This document shows positions 1 through 8,261 of a DNA stretch of 49,886 nucleotides, one piece after another. The position numbers and the translations under genes were made by a program. The DNA is from Chloroflexota bacterium (GTDB lineage Bacteria; Chloroflexota; Dormibacteria; Dormibacterales; Dormibacteraceae), in assembly GCA_005881025.1 (NCBI GenBank), contig VBFO01000006.1, positions 1 to 49,886 of the forward strand. The letters run 5' to 3'. Within the stretch, counting starts at the first letter, position 1, and each line of letters begins with the position of its first letter. Below the pieces are notes generated by a model. It was not told where the DNA came from. It was given only the letters and a program-made list of their open reading frames with translations, and did no database searches.

Positions 1-5
1 CTTCC

Positions 6-33
6 GGCGCGCCTGGAGTCGGGCGCGCCTTTT
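6..33 (+). terminator. Rho-independent terminator of a gene upstream of the window
   Basis: The arms at 6-13 and 22-29 are both GGCGCGCC, which is self-complementary, so they pair perfectly across an 8-base loop. Four T residues follow at 30-33. It probably ends a plus-strand gene lying left of the window. Confidence 0.6.
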
Positions 34-47
34 CGCTCGATCGCCAT

Positions 48-1964
48 GTGGTTGTTCAAAAAAACGTCTGCGTTGCGGGCCATACCCGCGCGTTGAGCTT
101 GTATGGGCGGCTACCGCTGCCTCGGCGCGCCTTGAGCACGACCGCCGCAGATTCAAAGACCAAGAGTGGAGACCCTCTGTTCGCGCCGATCGAGGAGCAC
201 GCCATCCTCGGCGACACGAGGTCGGCGGCGCTCGTGACGCGCGAAGGCTGCATCGACTGGATGTGTCTGCCCAGGTTCGACGCCGACCCTGTATTTGCAC
301 GACTCCTTGACGCGGAGCACGGGGGGCGATTCGAGCTGTCGATTGAAGGAGCTGTCAGCGGGCGTCGCTACCGGCGGGATTCTGCGGTACTGGAAACCAG
401 CTGGCACGGTGCATCCGGAACCGGGCTGATCACCGAAGCGATGGCGCTCGACGTCAAGGGCATGCGACCACAGCTCGTCCTCGTGAGAACCGTCGAATGC
501 ACCTCTGGCACCATCGAGGTTCGTGCTCTGTTCGAGCCCCGGGGCGGCATTCCGGGCCGGCCGCCGGCGGCCGACGATCGCGGTGGATATCTCATCTGTT
601 GGTGGAACGCGCTGGCTCTGATCGTGCAGACGTTCCCGCATCATGCTCTCGGCATCAACCGCGAGCTGCGGATCACCCTGTCATCCGGCAACCGGTTCAC
701 TGTCCTGATGTCGATGGCCGACCGCACCCCCGCGGTCATTGTCACCGAGACCGATGCGTTGCGAATGATCGAGGAGGCGGACGCTACTTGGCGAGCCTGG
801 GCCGATGGCATCACTTACAAGGGTCCCTATCGCGGCCACGTCGTCAGGAGCCTGATCACCATGAAGCTGCTCACGTACTCTCCGTCCGGTGCACCCGTGG
901 CGGCCCCGACCACGTCGATGCCCGAGGTAGTGGGCGGTGGGCTCAACTGGGACTACAGGTATTCGTGGCCACGGGACGCCGGCATCGGTTCAGGTGCCTT
1001 GATGAGCTCTGGCAAACGAGAGGAAGCCGAAGGCTTCATGCGCTGGTTGAACATCGCAAGCGCGCTCACCCGGCCGCGAATGTCAGTTCTGTACACGCTG
1101 GATGGGACGCCCGGCCACCGGGAGCGGGAGCTACGCGACGTTTCCGGCTATCGGGGCAGCCTGCCGGTTCGAATCTCCAACGAGGCCTTCCGGCAGCACC
1201 AGCTCGATGTCTACGGCTGGGTTGTCGATACTGCCTGGCACCTAGATCAGCCGGTGGCCCGGCTTGACTCGAGGAGCTGGGCCCTGGTAGGGAGCCTCGT
1301 CGACTTCGTGGCCGGACACTGGCATGAGCCTGACGCCGGCATCTGGGAGAGGCGGGACGAGCGGCGACACCACGTCTCGTCGAAGCTCCTCGCATTCGTC
1401 GCACTTGACCGCGCGCTGCGAATGTCCAAGCAGCGCAGGGTGCGGCCTGAGCGTTTGCGGAAGTGGGAGGATGCTCGCGCCGCGCTCCGGGCCGATGTCA
1501 TGACCAACGGCTGGTCGGAAACGATTTGCAGCTACGTGAGCTGGTACGGATCGGACGAGGTGGATGCATCGCTGCTGCTGCTGCCGATGTCAGAGCTCGA
1601 GCCTCAGGGATCGGAGCGAGTCAGGCAAACGATCGATGCGGTCATGGACCGCCTGCTCCTGCCGGGAGCCCGGGTGCTTCGGTATGCCGAAGGCCTCGAC
1701 GGCGCAGCTCAGGAAGGCGCATTTCTTCCTTGCAGCTTCTGGCTCGTGGACGCACTCGCGCGCTGCGGCCGTCTGCCGGAGGCCAAACGATTCATGGACC
1801 AGGCGCTCGGCCTGGCCGGTGAGCTGGGCCTCATGGGCGAGGAGGTGCAGCGGCAGGCCAGCGAGATGCTGGGCAACTATCCGCTGGCGTTGACACACTC
1901 GGCGCTGGTGCTTGCCGCGCTCTCGCTTGAGCACGCCGAGCGTGCGCTGATCAAGGATGCATGA
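48..1964 (+). CDS. GH15 family glucoamylase/trehalase-like glycosidase
   Basis: Cytoplasmic alpha-glucan or trehalose hydrolase of the GH15 (alpha/alpha)6-barrel family. The N-terminal GH15 domain begins at IEEHAILGDTRSAALV with GCIDWMCLPRFD, and the barrel carries the family block NWDYRYSWPRDA. GIWERRDERRHHVSSK matches the segment around the catalytic acid, and EGAFLPCSFWLVDALA matches the C-terminal catalytic-base region. The length of 638 aa is normal. No signal peptide is seen. The first 28 residues do not resemble the family, so a TTG start at 132 (LSTTAADSKT) is a good alternative. The exact substrate (trehalose, maltose or dextrin) cannot be read from sequence. Confidence 0.9.
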   Translation: MVVQKNVCVAGHTRALSLYGRLPLPRRALSTTAADSKTKSGDPLFAPIEEHAILGDTRSAALVTREGCIDWMCLPRFDADPVFARLLDAEHGGRFELSIEGAVSGRRYRRDSAVLETSWHGASGTGLITEAMALDVKGMRPQLVLVRTVECTSGTIEVRALFEPRGGIPGRPPAADDRGGYLICWWNALALIVQTFPHHALGINRELRITLSSGNRFTVLMSMADRTPAVIVTETDALRMIEEADATWRAWADGITYKGPYRGHVVRSLITMKLLTYSPSGAPVAAPTTSMPEVVGGGLNWDYRYSWPRDAGIGSGALMSSGKREEAEGFMRWLNIASALTRPRMSVLYTLDGTPGHRERELRDVSGYRGSLPVRISNEAFRQHQLDVYGWVVDTAWHLDQPVARLDSRSWALVGSLVDFVAGHWHEPDAGIWERRDERRHHVSSKLLAFVALDRALRMSKQRRVRPERLRKWEDARAALRADVMTNGWSETICSYVSWYGSDEVDASLLLLPMSELEPQGSERVRQTIDAVMDRLLLPGARVLRYAEGLDGAAQEGAFLPCSFWLVDALARCGRLPEAKRFMDQALGLAGELGLMGEEVQRQASEMLGNYPLALTHSALVLAALSLEHAERALIKDA

Positions 1965-2418
1965 GGCCGAGGATCGCCCCATAAGCGACGTGCGCCACGA
2001 GCGTCACGATGACTGTCGAGCGGCCGTAGTTCTGTGCGAACAGCGCCGGCGGCTCCAGGACGTTGAGCTCTGGGCCGCTTCGCTCGGACGCCATGCGCGG
2101 ATGGATCGCCGGCAGCGCAGGGATCAAGACAGTCAGCGCGATCAGCCCGTGGACCAGCCCGAAGGAGGCGCCAAGAACCGGTCCAGAGCGGCCGAGCAAG
2201 GCGAACGCGGAGCCGTAGAAGAGCGCGAAGACCTGGCCCATGACCGCGTGGATCACGATCCCCGGCAGGCGCGCCCGATCGAGGCTCGGCGTGACCATGG
2301 TGCCCAGCATCGTCGGCAGGTCCATGCGGGTGTGACCTGCCAGCTGCGCGGTCACGAGGATCCCCGTGAGCACGGCCGTGGCGACAAATCCGAACGTCGC
2401 CCACCCTTGCCAATCCAT
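1951..2418 (-). CDS. Small integral membrane protein, function unknown
   Basis: A 155-aa protein with about four hydrophobic segments: near residues 6-28, 50-75, 82-104 and 130-153. It has no catalytic motif that I recognise. A conserved-looking loop contains GHTRMDLPTMLGTM. It resembles small multi-pass membrane proteins of the DUF6789/YagU kind, but this is a weak impression. The 3' end overlaps the glucoamylase 3' end by 14 bases (convergent), and the gene is divergent from the SDR gene across 17 bases. Confidence 0.6.
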   Translation of the reverse strand: MDWQGWATFGFVATAVLTGILVTAQLAGHTRMDLPTMLGTMVTPSLDRARLPGIVIHAVMGQVFALFYGSAFALLGRSGPVLGASFGLVHGLIALTVLIPALPAIHPRMASERSGPELNVLEPPALFAQNYGRSTVIVTLVAHVAYGAILGLMHP

Positions 2419-2435
2419 AAAGGTGTAACGCCCGG

Positions 2436-3386
2436 ATGAGACTTCAGGGTGAGGTCGCGGTGGTGACCGGCGCCTCCAGCGGCATTGGTCGCGCCGTCGC
2501 CCGCGAGCTTGCCTCGAGGGGATGTGCCGTTGCCATGGTGGCGAGGTCGCGCGAAGGCCTCGAGGCTGCGGCGCGTGACGTCTCGGAGCTGGGCGGCCGC
2601 GCTGCGATCATGACCGGCGACATCTCCGATCCGTCCACAGCCGAGGAGCTTGCAAGCCTCGCGGAAAGAGAGCTCGGCCCGATCTCGGTCTGGATCAACA
2701 ATGCCATGGTCACGGTGCTCTCACCGGCGACCTGCATGGAGCCGTCTGAGTATCGTCGGGTCACCGAGGTCAACTATCTGGGCACTGTCTACGGGACGTT
2801 GATCGCCCTCAAGCGTATGGAGTCGCGCAACAGGGGCGTCATTGTCCAGGTGGGATCAGCGCTCGCTTATCGCTCGATTCCACTGCAGAGCGCGTACTGT
2901 GCCTCCAAGGCAGCGATCCGAGGGTTTACGGATTCCGTTCGCTGCGAGCTGATGCACGAGCGACGCCGGATCAGGATCTCAATGGTCCAGCTGCCCGCGG
3001 TGAACACGCCTCAGTTTCTGGTGGCCCGCAATCGTCTGCCTCGCCGGCCACGGCCGGTGGCGCCGGTCTTCACGCCCGAGGTTGCAGCGCGAGCGATCGC
3101 GTATGCCGCCGAGCATGGTCCGCGCGAGGTGACGGCCGGAGGCAGCGCGCTGCTGGCAGTTGCCGCGCAGCGACTTGCCCCGTGGCTGGCCGACCGCTAC
3201 CTGGCCAGGACCGGCTACGAGTCGCAGCAGACCGACCAGCTGGAGCCGCCCGGTCGTCCGGACAACCTCTTCGAACCACTAGAGGGAGACCGCGGGGCGG
3301 CAGGGCCGTTTCGCGACGAGGCGCATGGAATGAGCCTTCAGCTGTGGCTGCGGACGCGTCTGGCGCCGCTGGCCGTCCGCCGCTGA
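2436..3386 (+). CDS. Short-chain dehydrogenase/reductase (SDR)
   Basis: NAD(P)-dependent oxidoreductase with a Rossmann fold. The cofactor loop GASSGIG lies near residues 13-19, the structural NNA motif is in WINNAMVTV, the catalytic Ser is in QVGSALAYRS, and the Tyr/Lys pair is in SAYCASKAA. The C-terminal extension after about residue 200 (PVFTPEVAARAI, then a region ending LWLRTRL) is typical of long classical SDRs of unknown substrate. The ATG at 2436 is the first start after the divergent membrane gene. The substrate is unknown. Confidence 0.88.
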   Translation: MRLQGEVAVVTGASSGIGRAVARELASRGCAVAMVARSREGLEAAARDVSELGGRAAIMTGDISDPSTAEELASLAERELGPISVWINNAMVTVLSPATCMEPSEYRRVTEVNYLGTVYGTLIALKRMESRNRGVIVQVGSALAYRSIPLQSAYCASKAAIRGFTDSVRCELMHERRRIRISMVQLPAVNTPQFLVARNRLPRRPRPVAPVFTPEVAARAIAYAAEHGPREVTAGGSALLAVAAQRLAPWLADRYLARTGYESQQTDQLEPPGRPDNLFEPLEGDRGAAGPFRDEAHGMSLQLWLRTRLAPLAVRR

Positions 3387-3402
3387 GCTGCCGCTGCTGG
3401 AG

Positions 3403-4740
3403 CTAGCTGGACAGGATTCCGGCGACCGCGCCGAGTGAGCGCAGCACCGGCGCCGCGATGCCGGTGTGACGCGCGGGCTCGAGCACCGCTCCTGGCAGCG
3501 TCGCCGCAAATGCGTCGACGGCTTCCGCGTCCCACTGGGTTCCTCGGCCGCGCATCAGCTCAGCCAGCGCGACGCTTTGCTCGAGCGCCGCGCGATACGG
3601 CCTGTCCGATGTCATCGCGTCCCACGCGTCGGCGACGGCCATGATGCGGGCCCCGAGCGGGATGGCGGTCCCGGAGAGGCCGCGAGGATAGCCGCGGCCA
3701 TCGATTCTTTCGTGGTGCGCTAGCACCAGCTCGCGGCCCTGGCGGTACTCCGGAAACTTGGCCAGGATCTCGGCTCCAGTCTCCGGATGCATCTTCATGA
3801 GCGCGAACTCTTCGTCGGTCAACCGCCCGTGCTTGTGGAGCACCTGGTCAGGCACCGCGATCTTGCCGAGGTCGTGAACACGAGCCGCGAGGCGGATCAG
3901 CTCCACCTCACGCTCGGGGAGATGCATCTGCCTGGCGATTCGCACCGAATGCGAGGCGACGCTCTGCGAATGCTGGAATGTGTAGGGGTCGCGACGGTCG
4001 ACCACGTCGGCCATGGACTCCACCGCTGCCAGCGTCTGCTCGCGCATCTGAACTGCCCGCTTCAGCGAGAGCTGGAGACCGGCCAGAGGCGCCATCATCA
4101 CCAGCGCCAGCCACGGGTGATCGCCTGAGATCACCGCGAGCAGATATCCCGCCGAGTACAGGGCTGCTGTCTGCTTCAGGTCCACGCCCGCTGCCTCGGC
4201 CCACACCTGGAACGGGCTGCGCTGGGTGTTCAGCGCCGCAGCGACCACGACCAGCGTCGTATTCACGACGTACATGGCCACCGCTGCCGCTGTTGCGGCG
4301 AGGAACAGACCGGCGCCGTCGGCGTCGCGCATCGCGGCGGCGACTCCCTGGAAGATGACGGCACCAGCGGCTGCCGCCACCATCAGCTGTCCTGCGTTGA
4401 AGACGAGGTCGATCGGGATGCGCCGCCGCGTTCCCGTGGCGGGGTTTCGCCGTATGCAGAGCGCGCCCTCACCGATGAGCCTGCTGAGGCCGATCAGCGC
4501 CACCGCCGCCGCGGGTGGGAACACGACCACGATCGCGAGCTCGATGGCCGGCGTGGCGTCTGCCTTGTAGCTCTTCGTCACCATGACCGGAAAGTTCGCT
4601 GCGATCGCCCCGAGCCCTACCAGCACTGCGGCCAGGATTGGGTCCGCCTGGGTGTGCGACGGCAGCCGCAGCAGCAGCATCGCGACCGCTGCTGCGGGCG
4701 CAGCCATGGCGAGGAGGTACAGGCGGAGGCTAAGCCTCAC
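3403..4740 (-). CDS. Membrane-anchored HD-GYP domain protein (putative c-di-GMP phosphodiesterase)
   Basis: The N-terminal ~200 residues hold several hydrophobic segments (YLLAMAAPAAAVAMLLL onwards). The C-terminal half is an HD-GYP domain: DRRDPYTFQHSQSVASHSVR, the HD pair in ARVHDLGKIAVPD, HHERIDGRGYPRGL for the GYP signature, and the closing VADAWDAMTSDRPYR. The family hydrolyses cyclic di-GMP to pGpG or GMP. An in-frame ATG exists at 4884, but it would read across the small secreted-protein gene. The GTG at 4740 lies 8 bases after that gene's stop and leads straight into the first membrane segment, so I chose it (445 aa). The two genes look like one transcript. Confidence 0.85.
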   Translation of the reverse strand: MRLSLRLYLLAMAAPAAAVAMLLLRLPSHTQADPILAAVLVGLGAIAANFPVMVTKSYKADATPAIELAIVVVFPPAAAVALIGLSRLIGEGALCIRRNPATGTRRRIPIDLVFNAGQLMVAAAAGAVIFQGVAAAMRDADGAGLFLAATAAAVAMYVVNTTLVVVAAALNTQRSPFQVWAEAAGVDLKQTAALYSAGYLLAVISGDHPWLALVMMAPLAGLQLSLKRAVQMREQTLAAVESMADVVDRRDPYTFQHSQSVASHSVRIARQMHLPEREVELIRLAARVHDLGKIAVPDQVLHKHGRLTDEEFALMKMHPETGAEILAKFPEYRQGRELVLAHHERIDGRGYPRGLSGTAIPLGARIMAVADAWDAMTSDRPYRAALEQSVALAELMRGRGTQWDAEAVDAFAATLPGAVLEPARHTGIAAPVLRSLGAVAGILSS

Positions 4741-4748
4741 GGTGCTGG

Positions 4749-4976
4749 TTAGGGCAGTCCGAGCGAGACGTCGAACGTGGTCGAGGAGCTGGTCGTCTTG
4801 AGGTAGACGTTCGAACCCAGGACGTTGATGTTCGTGGTCGACTTCACCGGCGTGCCGACGCCGACTGTGGGATCCACTGAGCAATACGTGTGTGCGCTGG
4901 CGCTGGTGACCGCCGAAAGGAGCATGCCGATGGCCAGGACGAAGCCGAGGACCAACCTTCTCATCTGATCTCCCAC
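4749..4976 (-). CDS. Small secreted protein of unknown function
   Basis: A 75-aa protein starting MGDQMRRLVLGFVLAIGML, with a basic n-region, hydrophobic core and likely Sec cleavage after SASA (about residue 28). The mature part is only about 47 residues, rich in Thr, Ser and Val, with one Cys (HTYCSVDP). I do not recognise a domain; the beta-rich composition could suit an adhesive or wall-associated peptide. The purine-rich stretch GGGTGGGAGATCAG lies just ahead of the ATG. It is directly upstream of the HD-GYP gene on the same strand. Confidence 0.6.
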   Translation of the reverse strand: MGDQMRRLVLGFVLAIGMLLSAVTSASAHTYCSVDPTVGVGTPVKSTTNINVLGSNVYLKTTSSSTTFDVSLGLP

Positions 4977-5051
4977 CCTTTTTGTTCAGCCCGCCAAGGG
5001 CTGATCACATGAAGCGTAGGCAGGCGGATGTAGAGACTGGTCAAGGAACTG

Positions 5052-5067
5052 TTAAGACTTTTTAAGA
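5052..5067. promoter_or_regulatory. Tandem TTAAGA repeats in the divergent intergenic region
   Basis: TTAAGA occurs at 5052-5057 and again at 5062-5067, exactly one helical turn apart, in an otherwise GC-rich genome. It lies between the small secreted-protein gene (minus) and gntR (plus). A response-regulator site or an UP-like element are both possible; no assignment is made. Confidence 0.3.
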
Positions 5068-5090
5068 ACTCTTCCTGAGAGCCAACTCCA

Positions 5091-5106
5091 AGTGGTATTG
5101 ACCACT
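5091..5106. promoter_or_regulatory. dre-like operator (perfect AGTGGT-N4-ACCACT palindrome)
   Basis: AGTGGTATTGACCACT is a perfect inverted repeat, extended by one more base pair on each side. It fits the DasR/NagR operator consensus (AGTGGTCTAGACCACT) at all 12 arm positions. It overlaps the predicted -35 element of the gntR promoter, which suits repression by the adjacent GntR/UTRA regulator with an amino-sugar phosphate as inducer. Confidence 0.75.
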
Positions 5107-5126
5107 TATCCCTTTTGTGCTTAACT
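5098..5126 (+). promoter_or_regulatory. Predicted promoter of the gntR/amino-sugar operon
   Basis: TTGACC at 5098-5103 as -35, a 17-base spacer, and TTAACT at 5121-5126 as -10. Transcription would start near 5133, giving a leader of about 50 bases before the ATG at 5184. The -35 element lies inside the palindromic operator. Confidence 0.55.
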
Positions 5127-5145
5127 CTGCGCTCAGCACGGCATG

Positions 5146-5161
5146 AGAGGGTATTACCAGT
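5146..5161. promoter_or_regulatory. Second, imperfect dre-like site
   Basis: AGAGGGTATTACCAGT has the dre half-site ACCAGT on the right and a two-mismatch left arm, with the same 4-base spacer. It starts 55 bases after the first operator and lies downstream of the predicted transcription start, where bound repressor would act as a roadblock. It is weaker than the first site. Confidence 0.4.
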
Positions 5162-5183
5162 TAGTCCAGAGGGGCCCGGGACG

Positions 5184-5951
5184 ATGACCAAGCAGGAGGA
5201 GGCGCGCGAGCGCGTGCTCGACCTGCTGGAAGCCCTCGAGGTCGGGAGGGCGATCCCATCCGAACGGCTGCTGACCCAGGAGCTGGGTGTCTCCCGGCTG
5301 ACCGTCCGTGCCGCCCTGGACGAGCTCGTCCGTGACGGCTACCTCGACCGCCGGCACGGCAGCGGTACGTACGTGACCGAGCCCAAGATCGCCCAGCCCC
5401 TGACGTTGACATCCTTCAGCGAAGACATGCGCCGGCGCGGGATGGTCCCGGGCAGCCGGACGCTGGAGCTCGTCACCACCTCCACGGGCGCCCGGCTCGC
5501 GCGCAGGCTCGATGTCTCGCCGGAGGCACGGCTGGTGCGGGTGAAGCGCCTGCGACTCGCGGACAACGAACCGATGGCGATGGAGGTGCTGCACATCCCG
5601 GAGGCCCTGGTCCCCGGGTTGTCGAAATCCGATCTGGAGGACCGCTCCTTCTATGAGCTGTTGGAGGAGCGGTATGGAATCGTCATCGTCTCTGGCACCC
5701 AGAGCATCGAGCCCACAGTCACCAGTGAGGAGGAGTCGGAGGTGCTTGGGGTGCCCCTGCACACGCCGGCCTTTCTGTTCGAGCGGACGACCGTGTCCGA
5801 GTCAGGGCGGGTCGTCGAGTTCGTCCGCTCAATCTATCGAGGCGACCGCTACCGCCTGGTCGCCGACCTGACGCTGCCGCGAAGCCGCAATGGGCGCACC
5901 CGTGCGGTGGCGGTGGCCAGGACCAGAACGGCGAAAGGCGCGCCGAATTAA
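5184..5951 (+). CDS. GntR/HutC-family regulator of amino-sugar uptake (DasR/NagR-like)
   Basis: A 255-aa protein with an N-terminal winged HTH (about residues 1-67: IPSERLLTQELGVSRLTVRAALDELVRDGYLDRRHGSGTYV in outline) and a C-terminal UTRA effector domain (about 80-245). UTRA domains of DasR, NagR and related proteins bind amino-sugar phosphates such as GlcN-6-P. It heads an operon of GlcNAc/MurNAc genes and is preceded by dre-like palindromes, so it is probably the local repressor and autoregulated. The ATG at 5184 follows GGGGCCCGGG; an in-frame ATG at 5115 would start inside the promoter. Confidence 0.85.
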   Translation: MTKQEEARERVLDLLEALEVGRAIPSERLLTQELGVSRLTVRAALDELVRDGYLDRRHGSGTYVTEPKIAQPLTLTSFSEDMRRRGMVPGSRTLELVTTSTGARLARRLDVSPEARLVRVKRLRLADNEPMAMEVLHIPEALVPGLSKSDLEDRSFYELLEERYGIVIVSGTQSIEPTVTSEEESEVLGVPLHTPAFLFERTTVSESGRVVEFVRSIYRGDRYRLVADLTLPRSRNGRTRAVAVARTRTAKGAPN

Positions 5952-5973
5952 TGAGAAGGGGGATCAAACCCAT

Positions 5974-7257
5974 ATGAGTCCGAGGAAGTTTTTGGTCACC
6001 GCCATCGGTTTGGCGGCAGCGCTCGTGGTCGCGGCATGTGGATCGACCTCGCAGGCGATCAACCCCGCCGACCAGACCGGGACGCTGACGGTGTGGCTGA
6101 TGAACGGCAGCGCACCACAGAGCGTCGTCGACGGGGTCAACGCCGATTTCAAGGCGAAGTACCCGAACGTCATCGTCAACGTCGAGATCCAGCAGTGGTC
6201 GAATGTCACCACCAAGCTCGACACCGCTTTTGCCGGCTCAGCACCGCCGGACGTGATGGAGCTCGGCAACACCCTGGTCGCCAAGTACGGCTATAACGGG
6301 GCCCTGGCCGACATCACGGGGCAGAAGTCCTCGTTTCAGAACTCCGGCACGTGGCTCCAGTCCCTGACTGACTCGTGCACGGTTTCCGGAAAGCTTTACT
6401 GCGTCCCGTATTACGCGGGCAGCCGCGCGGTCATCTACCGCAAGGACATGTTCGCGGCCGCGGGCGCGACCGTCCCGACAAGCATGGACGAGATGCTGGC
6501 TGCCGGCCAGAAGCTCATGACCAAGTACGGGTCAGACCCGAACTTCTCCGCGCTGTACTTCCCCGGCAAGTACTGGTACGCGGCGGCACCGTTCGTCTGG
6601 GACTTCGGCGGCGATATCGCCACCCAGTCGGGGAGCCAGTGGTCTGGCGCCATCAACAGCTCGGCATCGCAGCAGGGCCTGAGCGTGCTCCAGAACCTGG
6701 TCAGCAAGCTATCGCGCGCTGACAAGACTGGTGACGAGCTGAAGCAGGACCAGGCGTTCGCGCAGGGTCACATCGCGATGATCATCGCCAACGGCTGGGA
6801 GGTCGGCGTCATCACCGACAAGAAGAGCGGCAACCCAAGCCTGCTCCCCAACCTCGGCGCATTCCCGATCCCGAGCCACGTCGCGGGCCAGACCGCGCCA
6901 GTGTTCCTCGGCGGATCGGACCTCGGAATCGCCGCCAAGAGCCAGCACCAGGCCCTCGCTCGGGAGTGGGTCGGCCTCCTCGGTGGCACCAAGTACCAGA
7001 GCCAGATGGTGACGGTCGGCGGGGTCATCCCCAACACGACCTCACTTGTGACTCTGAGCAGCGGGCTGCCGGCGATCTTCGCGGCCGCGGCCAAGAACAG
7101 CCGGTTCACGCCCAACTCTCCAAACTGGGCCAACGTCGAATCCTCGAACGTGCTCCAGAACATGCTGGTGGCGATCTTCACCGGCAGATCGAGCATCCCG
7201 GATGCGACCAAGGCCGCCAGTGACAAGATCGCGACAATACTGAACGCCAGCAGCTGA
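5974..7257 (+). CDS. ABC transporter substrate-binding lipoprotein (NgcE/DasA-like)
   Basis: Extracellular solute-binding protein of the carbohydrate (family 1) type, 427 aa. The signal sequence ends in the lipobox VVAAC with Cys22 as the lipid-modified residue. The mature part starts with the typical first strand GTLTVWLMNGSAPQSVVDGV and has the hinge-region motif DVMELGNTLVAKY. The ATG at 5974 is preceded by GAGAAGGGGGA. An upstream ATG at 5890 would overlap gntR and carry no signal sequence. Its position between a dre-controlled GntR and NagZ/MurQ/NagA suggests a GlcNAc-containing ligand: chitobiose, GlcNAc or GlcNAc-MurNAc. Confidence 0.88.
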   Translation: MSPRKFLVTAIGLAAALVVAACGSTSQAINPADQTGTLTVWLMNGSAPQSVVDGVNADFKAKYPNVIVNVEIQQWSNVTTKLDTAFAGSAPPDVMELGNTLVAKYGYNGALADITGQKSSFQNSGTWLQSLTDSCTVSGKLYCVPYYAGSRAVIYRKDMFAAAGATVPTSMDEMLAAGQKLMTKYGSDPNFSALYFPGKYWYAAAPFVWDFGGDIATQSGSQWSGAINSSASQQGLSVLQNLVSKLSRADKTGDELKQDQAFAQGHIAMIIANGWEVGVITDKKSGNPSLLPNLGAFPIPSHVAGQTAPVFLGGSDLGIAAKSQHQALAREWVGLLGGTKYQSQMVTVGGVIPNTTSLVTLSSGLPAIFAAAAKNSRFTPNSPNWANVESSNVLQNMLVAIFTGRSSIPDATKAASDKIATILNASS

Positions 7258-7283
7258 CGAACTCGAACAGGGGGAAGGCTTCG

Positions 7284-8261
7284 ATGCGAGCGGCCGGAGA
7301 GATCGGCGCCACCAAGGCGCTAGCTCGAAGCCACGCCGAAGCCTCCCCCTTCAACTTCCGTGCCGCCGTCGCCCGACACAGCCTGCCCTATGCGCTGATC
7401 GCACCAGCGCTGCTGGTCATCCTTGGCGTACTCGGGTGGCCGCTGGTGATGCTGCTCTGGCTGTCGCTGCAGCATTACGGCCTGCGCGAGCTCTTCCAGC
7501 ACCAGGGGACCTTCGTGGGCCTGAAGAACTTCAGCACGATCCTCGCGGACCCCCAGTTCGCCTACACGCTGCGGACGACCATCATCTTCACTGTCGTCAA
7601 CGTCGGCCTGTCGATGTTGTTCGCCACCCTGATCGCGCTCCTGCTTGAGCGCGTGAGCCGATTCGTGCGGGTTCTCCTCGGTGCGGGACTCGTCTTCGTC
7701 TGGGCCACACCGGTCATTCCGGCCGTCAACCTCTGGCAGTGGATGTTCGACTACGAGTTCGGTGTCATGAACTGGCTGCTGACCCGCATCGGCGCCGGCA
7801 ACTACCTGCACCACAACTGGTTTGAGAATCCCCTGCAGGGCTTCTCCGTCATCACAGTGATCGTCGTCTGGGGCGCGATCCCATTCCTCGCCATCTCACT
7901 GCACGCCGGCTTGACGCAGGTGCCCAGGGAGCTGGTCGAGGCGGCGCAGATCGACGGCGCGAGAGCATGGCAGGTCTTCAGGCACGTCACGGTGCCGACG
8001 CTTAGGCCGCTGCTGCTGGTGCTTTTCAGCCTCTCGACGATCTGGGACTTTGGCGTCTTCAACCAGGTCTGGGTGCTCCTCAACCAGCGCCCGGCGCAGG
8101 ACTACTACCTGATGGCTGTCTTCTCATTTCAGGAGTCTTTCCGCGTCAGCCAGTACGGGTTGGGGTCGGCGGTGGCGGTGGTCATGATCGCCATCCTCGT
8201 GGTGGCCACCTTCCTCTATGTCCGGCAGACCGTGCGTTCGATCAACGAGGGCGGGGCATGA
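7284..8261 (+). CDS. ABC sugar permease (NgcF/DasB-like)
   Basis: Inner-membrane permease, 325 aa, with six predicted membrane helices. The EAA loop that docks the ATPase is ELVEAAQIDGARAWQVFRHV followed by TVP. The N-terminal cytoplasmic extension of ~35 residues is common in MalF-type permeases of Gram-positive-like systems. The RBS AGGGGGAAGG lies ahead of the ATG. The stop overlaps the start of the next permease by 4 bases (ATGA), so the two are translationally coupled. Confidence 0.9.
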   Translation: MRAAGEIGATKALARSHAEASPFNFRAAVARHSLPYALIAPALLVILGVLGWPLVMLLWLSLQHYGLRELFQHQGTFVGLKNFSTILADPQFAYTLRTTIIFTVVNVGLSMLFATLIALLLERVSRFVRVLLGAGLVFVWATPVIPAVNLWQWMFDYEFGVMNWLLTRIGAGNYLHHNWFENPLQGFSVITVIVVWGAIPFLAISLHAGLTQVPRELVEAAQIDGARAWQVFRHVTVPTLRPLLLVLFSLSTIWDFGVFNQVWVLLNQRPAQDYYLMAVFSFQESFRVSQYGLGSAVAVVMIAILVVATFLYVRQTVRSINEGGA

